Positions 18,487 through 27,618 of a DNA stretch of 59,262 bases are shown piece by piece (position 1 is the stretch's first letter; each line of letters begins with the position of its first letter). This DNA is from Ruminococcus sp. AM22-13 (GTDB lineage: Bacteria; Bacillota; Clostridia; Lachnospirales; Lachnospiraceae): assembly GCF_003471165.1 (NCBI RefSeq), contig NZ_QRIL01000025.1, forward strand, positions 1 through 59,262, in the 5' to 3' direction. Under the pieces are notes generated by a model. It saw only the letters and a list, made by a program, of their open reading frames with translations. It was not told the DNA's origin and searched no databases. Both the position numbers and the translations under genes were made by a program.

Positions 18487-18943
18487 TAATCCCCCATTCT
18501 TCCACCAGTTCATCTGCGATCCCCCTTTTCTCTTCCTGCGAAATCTTTTTCTTTAGTAAAATATCTGCCTGCGCGTCCTCTCCTTCTATATTTACTTTCA
18601 CCTTATATACTTCTATGCCTCTTTTTTCCAAAGATTCTCTGATTTTCTGTTCCAGCTCCATTTCATAGCCTTTTTCCAGATATATCTTTTGTAGATTCTG
18701 AAATTCCTGAAGTTCTTTTTCTTTATTCTCCCTCGAAAAGTTCTCCAGAAAACTCACCGTCAGTTCCTGACCTTTTCCAAGAATAGAAAATATCGGTGTG
18801 CTCATCATAAATATCAGTAGCAGCCCCATAAAAAAACGCACATATTTTTCATATTTTTTATCCGGAACCAGATTGAGAACGGCTGTAAAAAAAATATAAA
18901 ACACAGCCAGATTCCGGATCCATAAATACAGCTCTTTTTTCAT
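18380..18943 (-). CDS. spoIIIAF: Stage III sporulation protein AF
   Basis: 187 residues: two N-terminal membrane helices (LAVFYIFFTAVLNLV; FFMGLLLIFMMSTPIF) and an external domain reaching WGINENRIHI, where family members normally end. About 30 extra residues follow, encoded in the region shared with spoIIIAG in another frame. RBS AGGAGG is eight bases upstream. Confidence 0.92.
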   Translation of the reverse strand: MKKELYLWIRNLAVFYIFFTAVLNLVPDKKYEKYVRFFMGLLLIFMMSTPIFSILGKGQELTVSFLENFSRENKEKELQEFQNLQKIYLEKGYEMELEQKIRESLEKRGIEVYKVKVNIEGEDAQADILLKKKISQEEKRGIADELVEEWGINENRIHIQTAKDESGKVGDSLTSWDTSGRGSDASL

Positions 18944-19003
18944 CCACTCCTCCTGCTGAATATTCTATAGCCGGCCAGGAAAATCAGCTGTGCTATGATT
19001 GTT

Positions 19004-20230
19004 TCAGGATACGCCTGCAATAACAATTAAAAAAGTCAGCATACAAAGTACTTCCGCAGTCATCAGAAGTTTCAGAAGCAACGCACAGCCTTCTCCCATT
19101 GTTGTCAGCGCTCCCACAACTCTTTTATCCGAGACAGGCTGTGCAAGTGCCGCCAGAAAGCGATAGATCAGTGACAGGCTCCCATAATGAAGCACCAGGC
19201 CTGCTCCGATCACTAGCAATAAAATGACGATCACAACTCCCAGACTGTTTCGAACCATCACCGCACTGGTCAGCACCAGCTCTGTCACCGCAGTTACCGC
19301 ATTTCCGATTCCGGGGATTGCACTTGCAGTTTTTCCTATGGCAGATCTTTTCAACGTATCGATCACAGGACTTACCATGTTCCTCACAATCTGAAGCCCC
19401 ACTACAGTTCCCAGAAGTGTTTTCAGCCCCCAGCTCACAGCAACATCCAGAAGTTCAGCCATTTTGCTGAGCATTTCTTCTTTTGACAGGTGATTTACCA
19501 TCTTCAGAAGTACGCTCAAGTTAATGACAGGAAGAAACAGATTTACAAGCAGCCACTGAATCGCCCATACCATCAAAAGAACACCCTCATAAAACACAGC
19601 TGCCGTTGCAGCCCCTGTTGAAGCAGTTACTGTCATAAAATAAGCCGGAGACAATACTTTCATAAAATTTACCAGTCCCATAAGCCGTTGCGACAGAACA
19701 TTTCCTAATCGTGTAAAGTTCTCCATCAGTATCATAAACAGAGCAAGATAAACAATATAAAAACTGATACTTCCAACCTGTCCATCTCCAAATACATCTG
19801 CAAACTCTGCCAGCACCGCCGCAATCAGTATGATCAGCAACAGTTTCCATATCATCTCCTTCTCATTCTTCATTTCCGAAAAAAAGAGACTGCACAAAAA
19901 ACTTCGTACAGTCTCTTTTGAAATCGGTTCTTCCCCGTTTATTAAATTCAGTAATGCTTCTCTGACGGAAAATGTATGGTCAGCCATAATCTCGTTTAGC
20001 ATCTTCTGCATATCATCAATCTGTATTTCATCGAGCAGTTGCTCCTGTAATGCCAAAGAAGTCGATTCTTCCTGCTGCTCATTCTGTGTAGCAGCTTTTA
20101 CGAGTACTGTCTGCTTCCCAAAAAATATAATACTCCAGATAATACCCTGCATAATCATCACTGCCGCTATCCTGCGCAGTATCTTCTTGCACAGGATTTT
20201 CTTATGTAGGCGTATTTCTTTTTGCATCAT
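19004..20230 (-). CDS. spoIIIAE: Stage III sporulation protein AE
   Basis: Polytopic membrane protein of the SpoIIIA-SpoIIQ channel. 408 residues with a signal-like N-terminus, then about eight hydrophobic helices from residue 128 on; conserved stretches PAYFMTVTAS and VRNMVSPVIDTLKRSAIGK. The start overlaps the spoIIIAD stop (ATGA-type) with GGAG eight bases ahead. Confidence 0.94.
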   Translation of the reverse strand: MMQKEIRLHKKILCKKILRRIAAVMIMQGIIWSIIFFGKQTVLVKAATQNEQQEESTSLALQEQLLDEIQIDDMQKMLNEIMADHTFSVREALLNLINGEEPISKETVRSFLCSLFFSEMKNEKEMIWKLLLIILIAAVLAEFADVFGDGQVGSISFYIVYLALFMILMENFTRLGNVLSQRLMGLVNFMKVLSPAYFMTVTASTGAATAAVFYEGVLLMVWAIQWLLVNLFLPVINLSVLLKMVNHLSKEEMLSKMAELLDVAVSWGLKTLLGTVVGLQIVRNMVSPVIDTLKRSAIGKTASAIPGIGNAVTAVTELVLTSAVMVRNSLGVVIVILLLVIGAGLVLHYGSLSLIYRFLAALAQPVSDKRVVGALTTMGEGCALLLKLLMTAEVLCMLTFLIVIAGVS

Positions 20231-20613
20231 ATCATAAACTCCGAAATCGTATCAAGGATTGCCAGCAACACCGGCATGCTTAATACCATTACTGACAACT
20301 TGCAAAAAAGGTCTATCTGTGTTCCGATCGTCTGATATCCAGCATCTTTACAGATTGCTGATGAAAGCTGTCCGATATATGTAATACCAATGATCTTTAT
20401 CAGAACCGTCAGATAACTGCTGTCTATGGGAAAGCTTTCTTTCAGTCTGTTCATCGTTTCAAACAAATATGAAACCTTTCCGGCCGCCAGACTAAGGATC
20501 AGAAAACCGGTTGTCATAGTCACAAGTGCTGCAAACTCCGGTCTGGTTTCTTTCAAAATAAATCCTAACATCATTCCGCAGATTCCCATGACCGAAACTT
20601 TTACAATATCCAT
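20227..20613 (-). CDS. spoIIIAD: Stage III sporulation protein AD
   Basis: Small membrane protein of about 128 residues with four hydrophobic segments. The start is placed at M4 of the longest frame (20613), which has AGAAAGG at a workable distance; the ATG at 20622 overlaps that RBS. Typical motif: GITYIGQLSSAICKDAGYQTIG. Confidence 0.92.
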   Translation of the reverse strand: MDIVKVSVMGICGMMLGFILKETRPEFAALVTMTTGFLILSLAAGKVSYLFETMNRLKESFPIDSSYLTVLIKIIGITYIGQLSSAICKDAGYQTIGTQIDLFCKLSVMVLSMPVLLAILDTISEFMI

Positions 20614-20706
20614 GATCGTCATCCTTTCTGATGCTAAGCATAGGATTACAGATTAATATTTTCAATTGGATCAAGTATTCGAAATCCGCTTTCACTACTT
20701 GCCTGA

Positions 20707-20901
20707 TCAAAGTACAAATAACTGTTGAATACTCTCAAACAATTCATAAATATACGGAACAATCCAGAACAGCACCATCAAAAGCCCTGCCAGACTCACA
20801 AGAAATGCCTGTTCTTCTCTTCCACTGTGCTTCAGAATCTGGCAGAGAATGGAAACCAGAATTCCCACTGCAGCGATTTTGAAAATAAGGCTTACCTCCA
20901 C
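20707..20901 (-). CDS. spoIIIAC: Stage III sporulation protein AC
   Basis: About 64 residues, two membrane helices separated by HSGREEQAFLVSLAGLL. The start is set at GTG 20901 (MEVSLIFKIAAVGILV) because AAAGGAG lies six bases upstream and family members begin this way. A longer reading from the ATG at 20937 adds a basic leader that contains the RBS. Confidence 0.9.
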   Translation of the reverse strand: MEVSLIFKIAAVGILVSILCQILKHSGREEQAFLVSLAGLLMVLFWIVPYIYELFESIQQLFVL

Positions 20902-20936
20902 AGTCTCTCCTTTCCGGCTTCTGCCTTTTGATTCCA

Positions 20937-21455
20937 TTACAGGAAAAGAACAACTACAAATATTCCGCCCAGAATTCCCATACTGCGGTATAATTTTCTT
21001 TTTTCATGAAAATCTTTCTCAAGTTCCCTGATTGCATATTCGGTTTCTTTTTCCAGCTGGTCCAACTGTTTCAGCTGCATCTCCAACCCAAGATAACCCA
21101 GTCGGTCTCCCAGTGAATAAAAACGTTCTCTTTCCTCTTTAGAAAGGTAGCTCAGATCAAGACATTTCCCTGCACATTCTCTGAATATTCTGCCAAAAGT
21201 CACTCCTGTTTTCTTTTTCATCTCCTGTGCAGTAAGTATAAAAAATTCTCTGTACTTTCCTTCCAGTTTACCGGAAGCGCCTGTAAAAGCATCGTACAGA
21301 GATTTATTTCCATAGCGTATTTCCCCTCTTAAGAGGATGATCATCCGTAAAATCATTTCCAGCATTTTCTTTCGTTTTCCAAGTTCAGCACTCTTGGCTG
21401 ATCCAATGCCAATGCCGGAAATCATAATCACACATAATCCTATTGTTTTAAGCAT
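20937..21455 (-). CDS. spoIIIAB: Stage III sporulation protein AB
   Basis: 172 residues: N-terminal hydrophobic segment (IGLCVIMISGIGIGSA), helical middle with LRMIILLRGEIRYGN, and a C-terminal membrane helix. Resembles GspF-type platform proteins. Overlaps spoIIIAA by 16 bases and abuts spoIIIAC. Confidence 0.92.
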   Translation of the reverse strand: MLKTIGLCVIMISGIGIGSAKSAELGKRKKMLEMILRMIILLRGEIRYGNKSLYDAFTGASGKLEGKYREFFILTAQEMKKKTGVTFGRIFRECAGKCLDLSYLSKEERERFYSLGDRLGYLGLEMQLKQLDQLEKETEYAIRELEKDFHEKRKLYRSMGILGGIFVVVLFL

Positions 21456-22378
21456 ACCCTGCCATTTTCGTCAAGCACGGCCTCAAGACAACCTGCCTGA
21501 TCATTTTTGTCAAGAATAATATATCGTTCAAATACCTTTTCACTCATGAGCTTATAGAAAAATGGCTGCTCCAGAACATCTTCCAGACAATTTCCATGTG
21601 CAGTTGCGATCAGCTTACATCCACAATGGATCACTGACTCAACTGCCTTGAAATCTTCCTCACATCCCAATTCGTCCACAGCCACCACATCCGGTGACAT
21701 GGAACGCACCAGCATCTGCATTCCTTCCGATTTCGGACAGCAATCCAGCACATCTGTGCGCATCCCCAGATCATTCTGCGGAATCCCCTGATAACATCCT
21801 GCCAGCTCACTTCTCTCATCCACCACACCGACAGTCAGGCCAGGAGTGTTTGCCCAGCCGTTACTCAGCTGCCTGATGATATCTCTCAATAAGGTAGTCT
21901 TTCCACATCTCGGCGGTGAGATGATCAGTGTGTTTGCAACCCATTTCTCTGTACGGATATAAGACATTACTTTATCCGCGCATCCCTGGATCTCATGGGC
22001 CAGACGGACATTAATACAGGAAATATACTTCATTCCCATGATCCTGCCTCTGTCCAGCACGACTTTACCGGTCACTCCTACTCTGTGACCGCCCTGAACA
22101 CTGATATATCCCTGTCTGATCTCATCTTCATAAGCATACAGGGAATATCCTGTCACGTATTCTAATGTTTCTTTCAGATCCTCCCTTGTTACCAGATATT
22201 GCTCCTGGCCCGGTTTTCTCAAGAAACATTCTCCTCCGTCATATGTCAGAAATAACGGACGCCCTACCCTCAGGCGTATTTCATATAATTTATCATAGTT
22301 AAGCTCCGCATCCATCAGTAACTGCCGGATATTTCCGGCAAACAGGTTTTCAATCTGCTGCGCTTCTATGTGTCTCAC
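21440..22378 (-). CDS. spoIIIAA: Stage III sporulation protein AA (secretion-type ATPase)
   Basis: 312 residues; the putative motor of the feeding-tube complex. Walker A SPPRCGKTTLLRD and Walker B VVAVDELGCEED are intact, with TAHGNCLEDVLEQP downstream. GTG start at 22378 with GAGG seven bases upstream. First gene of the operon; a sigma-E promoter is expected in 22379-22466 but no convincing box was seen. Confidence 0.95.
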   Translation of the reverse strand: MRHIEAQQIENLFAGNIRQLLMDAELNYDKLYEIRLRVGRPLFLTYDGGECFLRKPGQEQYLVTREDLKETLEYVTGYSLYAYEDEIRQGYISVQGGHRVGVTGKVVLDRGRIMGMKYISCINVRLAHEIQGCADKVMSYIRTEKWVANTLIISPPRCGKTTLLRDIIRQLSNGWANTPGLTVGVVDERSELAGCYQGIPQNDLGMRTDVLDCCPKSEGMQMLVRSMSPDVVAVDELGCEEDFKAVESVIHCGCKLIATAHGNCLEDVLEQPFFYKLMSEKVFERYIILDKNDQAGCLEAVLDENGRVCLKQ

Positions 22379-22466
22379 CTCTTTACCTCAATATCTACAG
22401 ATTGCTCCGCTGTAAACAGCTCCCGCAATCCTGCATATCATAATATATGTGGACAAACCGTTTTTA

Positions 22467-23594
22467 TTACTCTTCCTGATAGGAGTCTTCCATTTTAGTA
22501 AGATCCAGTTTCAGCACACGGTCTACCACATTGCCTGCATATCCTCTGTACGCATAGGCACCTGATTCAAAAAGTACGTAGAGTTCATCTCCATCTACTA
22601 CGATCTGCTCGATCATCTCAGGCATTCTGTATGATCTGGCGGAATTTTCATTTACATACAGTCTCTTATCTGACTGCTCGTAGAAAACAATTCGAGACGG
22701 TAAAATTCCAAAAGAATGGGACAGCAGCAATTTATCGTTATAAAAAGCCATCCCCTGTGCCTGCTCTGATATCGTAGAATAATCCAGAGGAACTGCCATC
22801 TCAAACATCATGCCTAATTCCTCGTCAAAAGTATTCACCAGGTCTCCCTGCTCATCTACCGCATATCTTGCGATCATACTTTCTGTATATTTGTTAAAAC
22901 AGCCAACATACAGGCATCCCTTATAAAAGGTCATAAAGGAATCTCTCACGATTCCGTAAAGACTGCATGTCTGGTTTACCTGCACAGGCATATGGTTGTC
23001 TGCATAATTATACTCTCTCAGAACATCCATCTTAATACTGACTGCCTGCGCAATCCCATTCGTATTTGAAGAGTACCACAACATATCATGATCCGGGTCG
23101 TATGCAAGTCCCCCTACATGAGGCAGACCAGGCAGCACGACTTCTTTGATAAATCTGTGAGTTTCTTTATTTATCACATATATAACGGAGTTGTGTTTTG
23201 CCGTATGACAGTATGCGCTTACAAGTACATACTCATCCGTTACCGCAAGGCCCTGCGGGGTCATGGATGTACATACTGCCTGCTTCGTACCTTGTGCATT
23301 CAGAAACGTTCTGGTATATTTCAGCCCCGGAATGATATAAGTTCCGTACTCCTTTTCTTTTTTTCTGCCATCAAAAGCAAATTTGTTCAATTCCTCCTGC
23401 TGTGACAGCATCTGAATCTGTCCCCGCAGTGAATACACTGCTGCATCCTGATTCGTTACAAGATATTTTGCAGGAGGCTCTGTCTTACCTCTGTATACGA
23501 AAGCATATCCCCAAAAAGCCAGTCCAAGTGCAAATACAACCATCAGCACCTTCACTGCCAGTCTTCGGATTTCTTTCTTCGTCTGTTTATTCAT
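22467..23594 (-). CDS. Membrane-anchored beta-propeller-like protein, function unknown
   Basis: 375 residues. One N-terminal membrane helix (~13-30, VLMVVFALGLAFWGYAFVY) puts the rest outside. The external part contains SMTPQGLAVTDEYVLVSAYC, SVIYVINKETHRFIKEV, LPHVGGLAYDPDHDMLWYSS and AQGMAFYNDKLLLS, a spacing typical of propeller blades. No catalytic motif was recognised. It follows the phosphopantetheinyl transferase gene by only three bases, so the two are cotranscribed, and it ends 88 bp before spoIIIAA. Confidence 0.8.
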   Translation of the reverse strand: MNKQTKKEIRRLAVKVLMVVFALGLAFWGYAFVYRGKTEPPAKYLVTNQDAAVYSLRGQIQMLSQQEELNKFAFDGRKKEKEYGTYIIPGLKYTRTFLNAQGTKQAVCTSMTPQGLAVTDEYVLVSAYCHTAKHNSVIYVINKETHRFIKEVVLPGLPHVGGLAYDPDHDMLWYSSNTNGIAQAVSIKMDVLREYNYADNHMPVQVNQTCSLYGIVRDSFMTFYKGCLYVGCFNKYTESMIARYAVDEQGDLVNTFDEELGMMFEMAVPLDYSTISEQAQGMAFYNDKLLLSHSFGILPSRIVFYEQSDKRLYVNENSARSYRMPEMIEQIVVDGDELYVLFESGAYAYRGYAGNVVDRVLKLDLTKMEDSYQEE

Positions 23595-23597
23595 GTC

Positions 23598-24152
23598 TTA
23601 CCCAAGTAGTATGATATCTTCAAACTTCCAGCAGATTTCCATGGGATTCATTGCCCATACGGCTCCACTGTAACCATCTTCCATGTCAAGGAGCATACTG
23701 CTGCCTTCATTCATTGATATTGTCCTTAAGTCCCTGGAAAGCCCTTCACCGGTCCATTTAATATAAGCTTCCCGTAATACCCACTGTTCAAAAAAACGCT
23801 CTTGCATATCCGCGCTTGCCAGAATCTCATTATACTCATCTTCCGGTACCATGCGCTTAAGCATCCTCTCATAATTGGCCTTACGGTGAATCTGTATATC
23901 AATTCCAACTTCCTGGTCAGCCAGAATACATACCACATATTCTCCCGAATGACTGATATTATAATGTAAAGACGGACGATAAGATAGGAAAGGCTTCCCA
24001 TGTTCGCCTTCCGCTCTCGGCTCATAACTCAGATTGATATTATATTCCTTTCTGAGCGCAGTCTCCAAAAGCTTCTCCGCGATCATGTGTTCCATATGCG
24101 CACCCACATATTCTTCCCGTATCTTCGTATAATAAATTACTCCTTTATTCAT
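23598..24152 (-). CDS. 4'-phosphopantetheinyl transferase superfamily protein (Sfp-like)
   Basis: 184 residues. Core motifs are present: LHYNISHSGEYVVCIL, EVGIDIQIHRK and FFEQWVLREAYIKWTGEGLSRDL. Such enzymes move phosphopantetheine from CoA onto carrier proteins of polyketide, peptide or fatty-acid synthases. The usual WxxKEA is WVLREA here, a conservative change. A FASII acpP is in the same window, but holo-ACP synthase normally serves it, so the true carrier partner is unknown. The start overlaps the helicase stop (ATGA-type). Confidence 0.85.
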   Translation of the reverse strand: MNKGVIYYTKIREEYVGAHMEHMIAEKLLETALRKEYNINLSYEPRAEGEHGKPFLSYRPSLHYNISHSGEYVVCILADQEVGIDIQIHRKANYERMLKRMVPEDEYNEILASADMQERFFEQWVLREAYIKWTGEGLSRDLRTISMNEGSSMLLDMEDGYSGAVWAMNPMEICWKFEDIILLG

Positions 24153-25975
24153 AGGCCTGTCTCCTCAAGGAACCGAGATGGCTCCCGTTCCTTCTCATAC
24201 TGGTGTCTCACATAGGAAAGTACAAGTTTCTTCTTTGCTCTCGTCATACCTACATAAAACAATCTTCGTTCTTCTTCCACTGCTTCTGCAAGAACTGCCT
24301 TACGGTAAGGAATACTTCCCTCATTGACATTCAGGATATACACGATATCATATTCCAGGCCTTTCACAGCATGAAGGGTAGATATGGTCACTCCCTCTCT
24401 GTGATCCTGTTGCTTTCTCGCCTGTTCATTCAGTCTCTTTGTATATTCCTCTATGTATACCTGCCACTGTGCAAGGTTTTTCATCCCTTTTGTACTTTCA
24501 TGAATCCTGTCCAGAGTTTCAAGCAGTTCCTCTGGTTTTATTTTACGATACTGTGCATATTCGCGCAAGTATTCTTCGAATCCCATTCCTTTTCGGATAA
24601 AATTAATTGCGGCAAAAGGAGAAAGTGTGCCAAGAATCTTAAGATGAGTCTCCAATGTAGTAATTCTGTCGCACATCCAGTCTTTATCTTTATAATATTC
24701 CCGTAACTGCTCAAAATTAATCTGTGTATTCTTCAAAGCTTCCCTTGAAATATATCGATTAGGCCTGTTCATCACTTCCAGAAAATTCTTCCGGCTTCTG
24801 TCACCTGCCGACATCTCAAGATAAGCCAGAATACTGCGGCAGATCCAGTGGCGGAAAAGATTGGGCAGCTGCTCTTTCATGGTAAATGGAACCTGATACT
24901 CCATCAGTGCATTAATCAGCCCTTCTGACTCCTGATTAGTACGGAGCAGAATCGCTGTATTTTCCAGATTCTCACCACGCTCCAGTCTCTTTTTCAAAGC
25001 CGCTACCACACACATATACTCTTCTCTGGGATTATCAAATTCCTTGCAGGTGACTGGCATTCCTTCTTCATTCGGTGTAGTAAGCTGCTTCTTAAATCGT
25101 TTCGTATTGCATGAAATCACTTCCATCGCTGTATGTAAAATATTCTTACTGCATCTGTAATTTACATCCAGAAGAACAGTCTCCGCTTTCGGATAATCCT
25201 TTGTAAAATTCAGCATGATCTCCGGTCTCGCTCCCCGAAAATGATAGATAGACTGATCATCATCCCCCACAATAAATAAATTATTGGCAGGAGCAGCCAG
25301 CATCTGCAAAATCTTATACTGCAAGCTGTTAATATCCTGAAACTCATCCACCAGGATATAGACAAACTTTCGTCTCCATGCATTCAGAATATCTGGTCTC
25401 TGGGAAAAAAGTTCATAGCAACACAATATCATATCATCAAAATCCAGTTTACGTTTTGCTTTCAGCGTCTGCTTATATCCTCGAAAAATATCCCTGAAAA
25501 TCTCATCTGAACAGCAAGAAGCATAATAGTGCTCCGGAGAAATACAATTTCCCTTTACAACACTGATTTCTTTGGCAATCTCCTCAAGAAAATCTCCTTC
25601 CTGTGCCATTTCCTGTCCATATTTCTCAGTCATTTCCCTCAGAATACTATACTTCTCTTCCTCAGAAAGAATATTAGCCGCACTCAGATGATATGCCGCC
25701 TTTAAGATCCCATAAAAAATTCCGTGGAATGTTCCAAAAGTCACTTCGCTTCTGTCTTGTCCCACGAATTTCAAAAATCGTTCTTTCATCTCTGTCGCCG
25801 CTGCTCTGGAAAAAGTTACAACCAAAATAGAAGAAGCCGGTATCTTCCCCTCATTGATCATGTATGCAGTTCTCTCCACAATAACGGATGTTTTCCCCGA
25901 GCCGGGACCTGCCAGAACCATCATAGGTCCCGACAGGTGAGCGATAGCCCGAAGCTGAGATGGATTTCTCTTCAT
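24149..25975 (-). CDS. UvrD/PcrA-family ATP-dependent DNA helicase
   Basis: 608 residues, somewhat shorter than PcrA (about 720). Superfamily 1A motifs: Q-motif NPSQLRAI, Walker A AGPGSGKT (~22-29), DEFQDINSLQY (II), VGDDDQSIYHFRGA (III), LDVNYRCSKNI (IV), TLHAVKGLEYDIVYI (V) and VGMTRAKKKL (VI). Likely works in repair or replication restart. It lies two bases after gltX. Confidence 0.93.
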   Translation of the reverse strand: MKRNPSQLRAIAHLSGPMMVLAGPGSGKTSVIVERTAYMINEGKIPASSILVVTFSRAAATEMKERFLKFVGQDRSEVTFGTFHGIFYGILKAAYHLSAANILSEEEKYSILREMTEKYGQEMAQEGDFLEEIAKEISVVKGNCISPEHYYASCCSDEIFRDIFRGYKQTLKAKRKLDFDDMILCCYELFSQRPDILNAWRRKFVYILVDEFQDINSLQYKILQMLAAPANNLFIVGDDDQSIYHFRGARPEIMLNFTKDYPKAETVLLDVNYRCSKNILHTAMEVISCNTKRFKKQLTTPNEEGMPVTCKEFDNPREEYMCVVAALKKRLERGENLENTAILLRTNQESEGLINALMEYQVPFTMKEQLPNLFRHWICRSILAYLEMSAGDRSRKNFLEVMNRPNRYISREALKNTQINFEQLREYYKDKDWMCDRITTLETHLKILGTLSPFAAINFIRKGMGFEEYLREYAQYRKIKPEELLETLDRIHESTKGMKNLAQWQVYIEEYTKRLNEQARKQQDHREGVTISTLHAVKGLEYDIVYILNVNEGSIPYRKAVLAEAVEEERRLFYVGMTRAKKKLVLSYVRHQYEKEREPSRFLEETGL

Positions 25976-25977
25976 AT

Positions 25978-27429
25978 TTATTTGCTTAATTTCTCAATAG
26001 CCGCCTTTACTCGTTTGATCGTCTCATCTTTACCGATGATCTCCATAATCTCTGTTGCACCGGCAGGTGTCATCTGCTTACCTGAAACAGCAGTACGTAA
26101 AGGCCACATTACATATCCGTTCTTATAACCGTGCTCTTTGACAAAGCCGCTTAATGTCTCATATAACGGATCGTTCATGTAATCTTCCTGCTCTTCAAGA
26201 ACCGGGAGTACTTCTTTTAATACTGCAAGCGAGGTCTCTTCATTTGTTTTCATTTTCTTGTGGCAGTACATAGCAGAATCATATTCCGGTACTTCCTCAA
26301 AGAAATCGATCAGAGCCGGGATATCAGGGAATGTCTCGATTCTTGTCTGAACCATTCCGGCAATCTTCTTAAAGTTATAATCTTTCTTCAGAACCTCTTT
26401 CATGTACGGAAGAGCTTTCTCATAGAATTTGTCCGGATCCATTTTCTTAATATACTCACCATTCATCCAGCGAAGTTTTGCAACGTCAAAGACTGCCGGT
26501 GATTTATTGATATGATGATAATCAAATGCCTGAACCAGTTCATCCAGTGTAAAGATTTCTCTGTTGTCAGCCGGACTCCATCCAAGAAGTGCAACATAGT
26601 TGATAATTGCTTCTGAAACAAATCCCTGATCCAGCAGATCTTCATATGAGGAATGTCCGCAACGTTTAGAAAGTTTCTGATGTGTCTCATCTGTGATCAG
26701 AGGACAATGTACATAAACCGGGATATCCCATCCGAATGCTTCATAAATACGGTTGTATTTCGGAGCTGAGGAAAGATATTCGTTACCTCTTACTACGTGA
26801 GTGATCTCCATTAAATGGTCATCAATAACATTTGCGAAGTTGTAAGTCGGATATCCGTCAGATTTGATAAGAATCAAATCTTCAAGTTCTTCGTTATTTA
26901 CTGTGATATCTCCATAGATTACGTCATGGAAGGTTGTTGTTCCTTCTGTCGGCATGTTGAAACGGATAACATGTGGTTCTCCGGCATCCAGACGGCGCTG
27001 TACTTCTTCTTTAGAAAGTCTGAGGCAGCGTTTGTCATAGATAGAAATTTCTTTGCCTGCAACAACTCGTTTCATGCCTTCCAGTTCTTCTTTCTGACAG
27101 AAGCAGTAGTAAGCATCTCCCTGTTCTACTAACTGCTGTGCATATTTCAGATAGATTCCCTGTGCCTGACGTTCACTCTGTACATACGGACCGAATCCTT
27201 TGTCTTTATCCGGACCTTCGTCATGAACCAGTCCTGTTTTGGCGAGTGTACGGTAGATAATGTCTACAGCGCCTTCTACGTAACGTTCCTGGTCTGTATC
27301 TTCAATACGGAGGATAAAATCTCCGCCTTCATGTTTTGTAATGAGGTATGCATATAATGCTGTTCTTAAATTTCCAACATGCATTCTGCCTGTAGGGCTT
27401 GGTGCAAATCTTGTTCTGATCTTAGCCAT
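25978..27429 (-). CDS. gltX: Glutamyl-tRNA synthetase
   Basis: Class I synthetase, 483 residues. HIGH-type signature [22 protein letters not shown]-type signature [11 protein letters not shown]. The zinc-region pattern [11 protein letters not shown] … YDKRC is visible. RBS AGGAG with good spacing. It starts a transcript that continues into the helicase, transferase and propeller genes. Confidence 0.96.
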   Translation of the reverse strand: MAKIRTRFAPSPTGRMHVGNLRTALYAYLITKHEGGDFILRIEDTDQERYVEGAVDIIYRTLAKTGLVHDEGPDKDKGFGPYVQSERQAQGIYLKYAQQLVEQGDAYYCFCQKEELEGMKRVVAGKEISIYDKRCLRLSKEEVQRRLDAGEPHVIRFNMPTEGTTTFHDVIYGDITVNNEELEDLILIKSDGYPTYNFANVIDDHLMEITHVVRGNEYLSSAPKYNRIYEAFGWDIPVYVHCPLITDETHQKLSKRCGHSSYEDLLDQGFVSEAIINYVALLGWSPADNREIFTLDELVQAFDYHHINKSPAVFDVAKLRWMNGEYIKKMDPDKFYEKALPYMKEVLKKDYNFKKIAGMVQTRIETFPDIPALIDFFEEVPEYDSAMYCHKKMKTNEETSLAVLKEVLPVLEEQEDYMNDPLYETLSGFVKEHGYKNGYVMWPLRTAVSGKQMTPAGATEIMEIIGKDETIKRVKAAIEKLSK

Positions 27430-27462
27430 AACTTTTCACTCCTGAATTTTTAGTCAATCTGT

Positions 27463-27494
27463 AAAAAAAGGCCCTGCTTAAAAGCAGCGCCTTT
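27463..27494 (-). terminator. Hairpin with T-run between the acc operon and gltX
   Basis: On the minus strand AAAGGCGCTGCTT pairs with AAGCAGGGCCTTT (one mismatch), followed by TTTTTTAC. It can terminate the acc transcript, but it also lies downstream of the apparent gltX promoter. Confidence 0.7.
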
Positions 27495-27508
27495 CTACTT
27501 TCGGGTTT

Positions 27509-27537
27509 ATTATACGTCAGAGGCTTTTTTATTTCAA
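27509..27537 (-). promoter_or_regulatory. gltX promoter
   Basis: TTGAAA (27537-27532), 17-bp spacer, TATAAT (27514-27509) on the minus strand. Transcription would begin near 27502, about eight bases before the hairpin at 27463-27494. Confidence 0.65.
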
Positions 27538-27618
27538 GACAGGATATGGGAATTTTTTTAATTTGTTTTAGAAAGGGGACGCATGGTGGATACTGGCTGT
27601 ATAACATAACGTTAGTTC

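Noticed and set aside
22379..22466. Sigma-E promoter for spoIIIAA
   Set aside because: CACATATATT resembles a -35 but no -10 (CATACA-T) is found at the right distance.
27430..27508. T-box upstream of gltX
   Set aside because: The leader is only about 70 nt and has no T-box sequence (TGGNACC-type) or specifier stem.
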